Below are positions 1 to 5,604 of a stretch of 7,200 bases of DNA, in pieces. The DNA is from Candidatus Brocadiia bacterium (lineage in GTDB: Bacteria > Planctomycetota > PUPC01 > DSUN01): positions 1 to 7,200 of the forward strand of contig JADHXT010000176.1 in the NCBI GenBank assembly GCA_016782825.1, given 5' to 3'. Below the pieces are notes generated by a model that made no database searches, was not told where the DNA came from, and worked only from the letters and a program-made list of their open reading frames with translations. Positions within the stretch are counted from its first letter, which is position 1. Every line of letters begins with the position of its first letter. The position numbers were made by a program, and so were the translations under genes.

Positions 1-1762
1 GCCCCGACCACTTTACCCGCAGGTCGTCCGCGGCGCGCAGGACGACCCACGTGACGCACGGGCCCGCGTCGAACGAGAAGAATGCCTGGTGCTGCACCAC
101 CGGTCCGCGGCGGAACCAGCCGGCCGTGCTGAATCCGTCGTCGGAGCGCTGGAACGTGTAGGCCGTGTGCGCTTCCGATGGCTGCTTCGCGCGTTCCAAT
201 CCCCCGGCGAGGCCCGTGGCCAGCAGTGCACAGAGCGCCACGCCGAGGGACGCTTGCGCTCCGAGCGCCCACCTCTGCCGCCGCCACGCCGGCCGGGCCA
301 GCAGCACGGCCGCCACCGCGCATGCCACGCACAGCCCCACGGCCCAGGCCGGAGCGCCCGTGAGGCGCCGCAACAGCATGCGCGTGCGGCTCGGCGTCGT
401 CTCGGCATCCAGGTCGCCTGTGAGCGAGTGGCGGTCGCAGTAGACGAGTGGAGCCGCCGCCTCGGCGCTCTGGCGCTGCGGTACGACGAAGCCGCAGGGG
501 TTCTCGGTGCCGGGAGCGTCGGTGCTCGAGCCCCAGGAGAAGGAGGCCCACTTGTCCCGCGTGCGGTGCACCACGCCGCGCTGGCGTTCGTAGTGTCGCG
601 TGCCTTCGAGAGCCTGCAACGCATCGGCGAGGGCCATGGGCTCGGCGGCTGGCGCGTGATGGCGGTGCATGAGGTAGGCCAGGGCGGCCTTGGCCCAGGA
701 CCCGCGGTGGTAGTCGTATTGCCCCACGGCGCGGGTGTGGCGCTGGAGCAGTGCGGCGGCCTGGTGTTCCAGTGCGGCGGCCACGGGGTCTTTCTTCACG
801 GTGGCGCCGTAGCAGAAGGCCAGCAGGCCGGCGCCGTAGTAGGAGTCGTATTCCGCGCCGTGGGGATGGGCGAAGGCGCCTTCGGCCAGGCAGAGCGTCT
901 TGAGCCACTCGCACGCGCCATCGAAGCCGTTGCCCGGGTAGGTGTAGGTGGCGGGCACGGGGGCGCCGGTGGAGCGGGCAAGGAGTTCCACGTAACATCG
1001 GCCCTCGAAGAGCAGGTCGCCGCCGTACCACACGCTGGCGCGCTGGTGGTGGTCGCTGGAGTAGTCGGGGTAGAGGTTCCAGCCTTCGGCCCACTCGGCC
1101 ACGGGCTTGCCCTCGGCGACGGCGGCTCGGGCGCGATCGTGTTCGGTGCTCACCATGTCGATGCCCGCGGCCTCGAAGAGGCCGCGTGTGTCCGCGTCCA
1201 GGTGGTCCCATAGCACGGCCACGGCCACGGTGAGGTAGCCGAGGATGTCGGCGCGAAACCCGAGCGGCCTGCGCCAGTGCGCGCCGTCGAGCAGTCGCTC
1301 GTCGGTGTCGGGCAGATAGGGGTGGGGCGTCGGCACGTAGGCGCTCGTGAGGCAGCACCAGCGGATGGCCTTGATCGCCCGGCCGAGCAGGGCGGCACGC
1401 GGCACGCGCTGCTGCCCGAAGGCGTCCTTGTCTGTCTCGGTGAGCAGCACGGCGTAGGCGAGGGCCACCATGCCGTTCCCGGGGATGGTGACGAGGCCGC
1501 CGTAGCCGTCCCTCCCCCAGTTGTCGTACTGGGTGAAGTCGAAGAAGCCGGCATTGGGCATGCTGGGCACGTCGCGCCAGAGCGGGGCGAAGGCGTCGAC
1601 GGCGTGCTCGCACACGGCGAGGTAGCGTTCGCACAGCTCGCGTTCGGGTCCCGCGAAGGGCGCCCTGGCCCCGGCCGACGCAGGGGCCGCGGCCAGCAGC
1701 GCCAGCCACAGTCCCACGGCCACCGTGCCTGCCCGACAGCCGTGCGCGAAGCTTCCGTCCAT
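1..1762 (-). CDS. Secreted/membrane-anchored protein with alpha-helical toroid-like region and two internal TM helices (3' end beyond window)
   Basis: Open from ATG at 1762 through the window edge (587 codons, no stop), so the C-terminus is missing. The start is supported by GGAGG about 7 nt upstream and by a signal peptide: residues 1-12 polar, 13-30 hydrophobic, probable cleavage after an Ala-Ser-Ala at about 28-30. Residues 35-440 are rich in helices, aromatic residues and His, with segments such as NLYPDYSSDHHQRAS (229-243), AHPHGAEYDSYYGAG (298-312) and QYDYHRGSW (348-356). This resembles the alpha/alpha toroid of polysaccharide lyases and heparinase-like proteins, but I recognise no exact family and cannot place a catalytic set. 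Two hydrophobic helices follow (about 470-489 and 499-521), joined by a short Arg/Trp-rich loop, then a beta-rich segment (about 535-587) as the window ends. It is the third gene of the minus-strand operon, 43 bp after the NPCBM gene. The coding assignment is firm; the function is uncertain. Confidence 0.85.
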   Translation of the reverse strand, partial: MDGSFAHGCRAGTVAVGLWLALLAAAPASAGARAPFAGPERELCERYLAVCEHAVDAFAPLWRDVPSMPNAGFFDFTQYDNWGRDGYGGLVTIPGNGMVALAYAVLLTETDKDAFGQQRVPRAALLGRAIKAIRWCCLTSAYVPTPHPYLPDTDERLLDGAHWRRPLGFRADILGYLTVAVAVLWDHLDADTRGLFEAAGIDMVSTEHDRARAAVAEGKPVAEWAEGWNLYPDYSSDHHQRASVWYGGDLLFEGRCYVELLARSTGAPVPATYTYPGNGFDGACEWLKTLCLAEGAFAHPHGAEYDSYYGAGLLAFCYGATVKKDPVAAALEHQAAALLQRHTRAVGQYDYHRGSWAKAALAYLMHRHHAPAAEPMALADALQALEGTRHYERQRGVVHRTRDKWASFSWGSSTDAPGTENPCGFVVPQRQSAEAAAPLVYCDRHSLTGDLDAETTPSRTRMLLRRLTGAPAWAVGLCVACAVAAVLLARPAWRRQRWALGAQASLGVALCALLATGLAGGLERAKQPSEAHTAYTFQRSDDGFSTAGWFRRGPVVQHQAFFSFDAGPCVTWVVLRAADDLRVKWSG

Positions 1763-1805
1763 GTACGTCCCTCCATCCCTGAGGCGCACGAGGTTCGCCC
1801 CGGCC

Positions 1806-2975
1806 TCAGCGAATCAGGCGGGCGTTGGCCCAATCCAAGTGATCGCAGATGTCGAATCCCGCCCCGAAGTCGGCCACGAGCACAAGCTGGCGGGCCTGGG
1901 TCACGTCCACCTGCACCCGCAGCGGCGCATCGCGGCCCGTGATGCCCTTGCGCTCGAATCGCACCTTGCCATCCACCAGCACCTGTACGTCCACGCTGCC
2001 CTTGTCGCCCACTTCGTCGTCGATGCCCACGTCGGCGAGCAAGCGGCGGAAGCCGCCGTCGAGCGCGTAGGTCAGCTCGCAGCGGGTGTGGGTGCCGAGG
2101 CCCTTGCGATAGCTCTTGCCGCCGAGGCGCAGCGGGTTGCCGTCCACGCTGCGGTCGCGGCGGTGGCGCCACACGATGTCGAAGAAGGGGGTCTCCTTGA
2201 CGGAGGCCGGCTCGAGGTCGGACAGATAGGTGAGGCGGCCCCCGCGAAACTCGATCCGCAGGATATCCTCGGCGGCGATGGCGAGCTTCGGGCCGAAAAG
2301 CGTCTCGAGCGCCACCTTGCCATCCGCCATGCCCGTCAGGCGACCGCTCACCACGCTGCCATCGTCGGTGTGGACAATGGCCACCACGCCCTTGGGTGCC
2401 TCGGTGGCCGCAGAAGCGTCGCGGGCAAAGGCGATGGCGCGCACGCGGTCGAAAGGCACGTCCACCTTGCCCAACCCGGCCGCGCGGAAAACCACCTTGC
2501 CTTCCTCGATGGCCTCCACGGTGCCTTCCACCACCTCGTCGCTCTGCAGGAAGAGCCGGTCGGTCTTGCTGCTGGCTTCCGCCGCCGACGCCTTGCGGTG
2601 GGTGCCGGGGAGCTCGATGCGCGCGATCGCGCCCAGGGGACAGGCCACCGTGCCGAGCGCCGCGCCCTGCACGTTCACCGCGCGGGCGCCGCCGCCCAGG
2701 ATGGTTCCGCGCACGATGCTGCCATCGCGGAGGCTCAGCATGGCGGCTGCGGCGCGCACCGCCGGCTCGGCGTCGCGCAGGCGCAACTCCAGCAGGTCGC
2801 TGCACGGGATCGTGCGGGGCTTGCCATCCACGCTCAGTTGCACGGCGGGGGTGGGAAGGAGGCCGAGCAGCTCGCCGCGGATCGTCGCCTCTTCGGCCGT
2901 CACGACGGTGGCGAGGGTGCCCGCACGGCCGACGGTGGCCAGCACCAGGGCGAGGAGGCCCATGGACGCGCGCAT
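1806..2975 (-). CDS. Secreted NPCBM-domain protein with four N-terminal beta-barrel-like repeats
   Basis: 389 residues. ATG at 2975 is preceded by AAGGA at suitable spacing (a second ATG lies four codons later at 2963), stop TGA at 1808-1806. Residues 1-19 form a signal peptide (MRASMGLLALVLATVGRAG), so the product is exported. Residues 21-243 contain four diverged repeats of about 45 residues (21-66, 79-122, 140-183, 198-243), each following a pattern of hydrophobic strand, DG-S/E-x-V-x-G, strand, then a Gly-containing turn and an Ile/Leu-Arg-Ile-Glu-Phe-like end. This looks like Sm/SH3-type small barrels and is an inference. Residues about 247-389 match NPCBM (a galactose-binding-like beta sandwich): GLGTHTRCELTYAL at 292-305, GIDDEVGDKGSVDVQVLVDG at 317-336 and the family-typical ending DHLDWANARL at 378-387. 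NPCBM domains usually bind glycans or help glycosidases; no catalytic domain is present here, so a binding or scaffold role is likely. It is the middle gene of the operon, 35 bp after the protease gene. Confidence 0.93.
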   Translation of the reverse strand: MRASMGLLALVLATVGRAGTLATVVTAEEATIRGELLGLLPTPAVQLSVDGKPRTIPCSDLLELRLRDAEPAVRAAAAMLSLRDGSIVRGTILGGGARAVNVQGAALGTVACPLGAIARIELPGTHRKASAAEASSKTDRLFLQSDEVVEGTVEAIEEGKVVFRAAGLGKVDVPFDRVRAIAFARDASAATEAPKGVVAIVHTDDGSVVSGRLTGMADGKVALETLFGPKLAIAAEDILRIEFRGGRLTYLSDLEPASVKETPFFDIVWRHRRDRSVDGNPLRLGGKSYRKGLGTHTRCELTYALDGGFRRLLADVGIDDEVGDKGSVDVQVLVDGKVRFERKGITGRDAPLRVQVDVTQARQLVLVADFGAGFDICDHLDWANARLIR

Positions 2976-3010
2976 TCGTCCGTCCTTGTGAAAGGGGCAG
3001 GGGAGTGGGC

Positions 3011-5251
3011 TCACGGTGTGTCGGCCTTCTTGGCAGGCGGTGCGGTGGCCTTCTTGGCAGGCGGTGCGGCGGCGTCCTTGGGCGCGAAGAAGCGATACTC
3101 GGGCACGCGTTTCGGCTCGATCGCCTCGACCCGCCGCGCGATCTCGAGGATGGCGGCCTGGAGCTGATTGTCTTCCTCCACGTCGCACACGAACTCCTCG
3201 CCCCGGTCGTCGGCCACGAGCAGCCGCAGCCACGCACGCAGCAGGCGCCGCGCCTTGTCGCGCCCGAGCTCGCCTGCCATACCCTTGTGCCACCCCTCGA
3301 AGTCCGGGTAGCGCGACGGGTCGAGCGCGTCGAACTCGGAGAGCTTGGCAAGCAGCTCCTTGTGCTGGGCGAAGCGGGTGGCCGAGTAGCGGTAGAAGGC
3401 GCCGTTCTCGCGGAGCTTCTCGAACTCGTCGCGGGTGAACGTGCCCTCGAACTTCACCTTCACGTCGGGCTCCACGCCCTTGCCGTGGATGCTGCGCCCA
3501 CTGGGCAGGTAATACTTGGCCACCGTGAGCTTGAGGCCCGACCGCCCGGCCGTGGCGTGCAGCGGGAAGAGCTTCTGCACGCTGCCCTTGCCAAAGGTGG
3601 TGGTGCCCACGAGAATGGCACGGTGGTGCTCCTGGAGCGCGCCGGCCACGATCTCGCTGGCGCTGGCGCTGTGGCCGTTGATGAGCACCACCACGGGATA
3701 GTCGGGGTGCGTGGTTGGGTCCTTGGTGCGGTATTCCTCGCGCTTGGCGATCTTGGGGTTGCGGCCCTCGGTGTAGACGATGAGCTTGTTGTCCTTGAGG
3801 AGCTTGTCGGCGATCTCCACGGAGATGTTGAGCTGGCCGCCGGGGTTGTTGCGCAGGTCGAAGATGAGGGCGCGCATGCCTTCCTTCTCGAGGGCGCGCA
3901 GCGCCTCCTCCAGCTCGGCGGCGCTCTTCTGCCCGAAGTTGGCGAGCCGCACGTAGCCGATCTTCGCCGGCAGCATCGCGCGGCGTACGCTCGGCAGCTC
4001 GATATCGGCGCGCTCCACCTTCACCTGGCGCCGCTCCTTGGAGCCGGGCCGGGTGACCGTGAGTTCCACGGGAGTGCCCGGCCGGCCCCGCAGCGTGTCC
4101 ACGATGGCCTTGAGCTTGGCCTGTGCGTCCTCGGCCTTCTCGATGGCCGTCGCCTGGCCGTCCACCGCCACGATGCGGTCGAAGGAGCGAAGGCCCGCCT
4201 GGTAGGCCGGGCCGCTGTAGTTGGGCCGGGCGATGGTGAACACCGGCACGTCGCCCGTGTCGAAGTGCTTGGTGAACTGCACCACGGCGCCGATGCCGCC
4301 GTAGCGGCCGCTGAGGGACTCGCGGAATCTCTTCCAGTCGTCCTCGTCGAAGTAGGCGGTGTGGCGGTCGGGCTGGCGCTCGGTGTCGTCGTTGGCTCGC
4401 ACGGCCGCCGCCATGCCCTTGGCCGCAGAATTGACCAGCTGGGTCGTGGACAGGGGCACCTCCACGTGGAAGCGCTGCATGAGCGTGCGCACTTCGTTCA
4501 GCAGGCGGTCGTTGAGCCCCTGGCGCTCGCGGCCCTGGGGGCGGATGAGCAGGGTGCGGAGGGTGTTCACCTGGAGCAACGCGCGGGCCAGGCGGCCGCG
4601 GTTCGAGGGCTCGTCCTGGAGTTCCTTCAGGATGGCGTCCACCGGCGGCGCGAAGTCGTCGATTTCGGCCAGCGCCAGCGCGCAGGCCCGCCGGGTGTCG
4701 GGGTCGGTGGCGGCGCCCAGGAGCTTGCGCAGCGTGGCGTTGGCTTTCTGCACGCTCTCGAGGGTCGAGGCGGAAAGGCCGAGGGACCGCGCGACCGCGC
4801 GCCGCACGTCGGGCAGCAGGCTCTGGTCGTCCACGAGGCGCATCAGGGCGTCTTCGGTGACCTGGAGGTCGTTGGCCGGCGGCTCGCCGAGAAGCTGAGC
4901 CGCCAGGGCGGCGTAGTCGCGGGCCTCCTTCGAGCGGATGAGCGCCACGAGAGGGCCCACGGCATCGGCGGCGTGTCCGAGGGAGCACAGGGCTTTCGCC
5001 AGGACAAGCTGCTGCGCGGGCAGAGCCTTAGGTAGCCGCCCCTTGATGGCTGCGACGGCTGGAGCGCCAAGCTGGTGAAGCTGGCGGTGAGCGGTCCAGA
5101 TCTCGCTCGCCGTAGGCTGCCGCAGCTTGGCGACGATCGCGCCCACCTGCTGGTCCACGGGCGGGCCGGCGGCAAGGCAGGCCGACGGCACGGAGCCCAC
5201 CACCACAAGAGCCGCCAGAGCACAGATAAGGACAGAGGAACGTCGGGTCAA
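3011..5251 (-). CDS. S41 family C-terminal processing serine protease with HEAT-like N-terminal region and PDZ domain
   Basis: 746 residues from a TTG start at 5251, stop TGA at 3013-3011. TTG is preferred because AAGGAG lies 7 nt upstream and translation gives a clean signal peptide (MTRRSSVLICALAALVVVGS, cleavage near residues 27-29). Residues about 50-215 are Ala/Leu-rich helical pairs resembling HEAT repeats. Residues 245-317 match the conserved helical part of tail-specific proteases, with DRHT at 295-298 where DPHS/T is usual. The PDZ domain spans about 318-412 (YGGIGAVV, then GPAYQAGLRSFDRIVAVDG). The catalytic core is about 428-595: NNPGGQL at 468-474, Ser530 in NGHSASASEI, Lys555 in TFGKGSVQ and Gln559, the Ser-Lys-Gln spacing known for CtpA/CtpB. 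A helical C-terminal region follows and the protein ends in a Pro/Ala/Lys tail. The family cleaves periplasmic proteins at or near C-termini; the substrate is unknown. First gene of the operon. Much longer than a minimal CtpA because of the HEAT-like and C-terminal regions. Confidence 0.95.
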   Translation of the reverse strand: MTRRSSVLICALAALVVVGSVPSACLAAGPPVDQQVGAIVAKLRQPTASEIWTAHRQLHQLGAPAVAAIKGRLPKALPAQQLVLAKALCSLGHAADAVGPLVALIRSKEARDYAALAAQLLGEPPANDLQVTEDALMRLVDDQSLLPDVRRAVARSLGLSASTLESVQKANATLRKLLGAATDPDTRRACALALAEIDDFAPPVDAILKELQDEPSNRGRLARALLQVNTLRTLLIRPQGRERQGLNDRLLNEVRTLMQRFHVEVPLSTTQLVNSAAKGMAAAVRANDDTERQPDRHTAYFDEDDWKRFRESLSGRYGGIGAVVQFTKHFDTGDVPVFTIARPNYSGPAYQAGLRSFDRIVAVDGQATAIEKAEDAQAKLKAIVDTLRGRPGTPVELTVTRPGSKERRQVKVERADIELPSVRRAMLPAKIGYVRLANFGQKSAAELEEALRALEKEGMRALIFDLRNNPGGQLNISVEIADKLLKDNKLIVYTEGRNPKIAKREEYRTKDPTTHPDYPVVVLINGHSASASEIVAGALQEHHRAILVGTTTFGKGSVQKLFPLHATAGRSGLKLTVAKYYLPSGRSIHGKGVEPDVKVKFEGTFTRDEFEKLRENGAFYRYSATRFAQHKELLAKLSEFDALDPSRYPDFEGWHKGMAGELGRDKARRLLRAWLRLLVADDRGEEFVCDVEEDNQLQAAILEIARRVEAIEPKRVPEYRFFAPKDAAAPPAKKATAPPAKKADTP
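3023..3070 (-). repeat. 24-bp tandem duplication encoding the Pro/Ala/Lys tail of the S41 protease
   Basis: Two adjacent 24-bp units (3023-3046 and 3047-3070) match at 23 of 24 positions and encode a duplicated APPAKKA-type octapeptide near the C-terminus (about residues 727-743). The period is a multiple of three, so copy number can change without a frameshift. The tail is probably disordered and positively charged. Confidence 0.85.
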
Positions 5252-5258
5252 GCGAAGT

Positions 5259-5264
5259 CTCCTT
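5259..5264 (-). promoter_or_regulatory. Ribosome binding site that decides the TTG start of the S41 protease
   Basis: AAGGAG on the minus strand, 7 nt upstream of TTG at 5251. The alternative in-frame ATG at 5305 has no purine-rich site before it. The choice removes 18 Arg/Pro-rich residues that would otherwise precede the signal peptide. Confidence 0.75.
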
Positions 5265-5300
5265 GCGGGTTGGCGGACGGGCCTCGACGGCCCCCCGCGC

Positions 5301-5329
5301 AGCATAGCGCCAAGAGGGTGGGAAGTCAA
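5301..5329 (-). promoter_or_regulatory. Sigma70-like promoter for the protease/NPCBM/toroid operon
   Basis: On the minus strand TTGACT (5329-5324) is followed after exactly 17 nt by TATGCT (5306-5301). Predicted transcription would start near 5294, giving a leader of about 43 nt before the TTG start at 5251. An in-frame ATG at 5305 lies inside the -10 hexamer, so it could not be translated from this transcript, which supports the TTG start. Confidence 0.65.
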
Positions 5330-5409
5330 CGCAGCCGAACACCGGGGTGGAACCGTGCCTCCCCAGGCGAGCCCGTCACATCCAGAGGCCACACGCTTCT
5401 GCCGCACAG

Positions 5410-5424
5410 CCACTTCTGCCTCCT
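5410..5424 (+). repeat. Direct repeat copy 1 (intergenic, between divergent promoters)
   Basis: CCACTTCTGCCTCCT is identical to 7046-7060. Beyond the 15 identical bases a weaker match continues for about 30 nt (shared GTG, GGC, GC, AGTTC, GGT, ACG in the same order with small gaps, to about 5453). An extra CTTCTGCC sits 17 nt upstream at 5396-5403. The origin may be an old insertion-sequence end or a shared regulatory site. Confidence 0.5.
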
Positions 5425-5472
5425 GCGTGTCACAGGCGCAGTTCCGGTTCACGCCACACATCGCAGCAGCGC

Positions 5473-5501
5473 TTGACACGTGCCGCGTGGCGCGGTATCC
5501 A
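5473..5501 (+). promoter_or_regulatory. Sigma70-like promoter for the 477-residue secreted protein
   Basis: A perfect TTGACA (5473-5478) is followed after 17 nt by TATCCA (5496-5501), a weak -10 that matches the consensus only at its first three bases. The predicted start near 5508 leaves a leader of roughly 97 nt before ATG 5605, long enough to carry regulatory elements. The -35 and spacing are convincing; the poor -10 suggests a weak or activator-dependent promoter. Confidence 0.5.
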
Positions 5502-5527
5502 TAGAAGCGGCACCGCGCTTCTTGAGC

Positions 5528-5540
5528 AACGGTCACCGTT
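5528..5540. promoter_or_regulatory. 13-bp perfect inverted repeat, possible operator
   Basis: AACGGTCACCGTT: two 6-base arms around a single central base. It lies about 20 nt downstream of the predicted transcription start of the plus-strand gene, a position where a dimeric repressor could block transcription. No protein is known to me for this exact site, and no regulator gene is present in the window. Confidence 0.3.
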
Positions 5541-5604
5541 CTTCCGCGTGGACGCGCAGGTCGCCCAGGAGTGATGCCATCCGTACCTTGAGAGGAGGCC
5601 GCTG

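Larger units (their letters stand above)
5252..5604. other. Divergent intergenic region (353 bp)
   Basis: No gene is visible in this stretch. It contains the ribosome binding site and promoter of the minus-strand operon, repeat copy 1, the plus-strand promoter, the 13-bp inverted repeat and the ribosome binding site of the plus-strand gene. The part from about 5330 to 5405 shows only weak short hairpins (for example GCCT/AGGC around 5358-5369) and nothing I can name. Confidence 0.7.

Noticed and set aside
89..1213. 374-codon plus-strand open frame, and 1725-3167 likewise
   Set aside because: Both lie opposite well-supported minus-strand genes, are Gly/Ala/Val/His-rich in the manner of antisense GC-rich frames, and lack motifs or ribosome binding sites.
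1150..3351. 733-codon minus-strand frame overlapping the NPCBM gene and its neighbours
   Set aside because: Arg/Pro/Ser-rich out-of-frame translation crossing two gene boundaries; the correct frames give NPCBM and signal peptides.
2396..5035. 879-codon open frame on the plus strand opposite the S41 protease
   Set aside because: It is a GC-rich antisense shadow: the minus-strand frame has full S41 motifs, a signal peptide and an RBS, while this frame has low-complexity composition and no recognisable domain.
5574..5591. Five-codon mini-ORF (MPSVP) whose stop touches the RBS of the plus-strand gene, considered as a leader peptide
   Set aside because: Its AGGAG is only 2 nt before the ATG, there are no regulatory codon runs, and no attenuator hairpins are visible.
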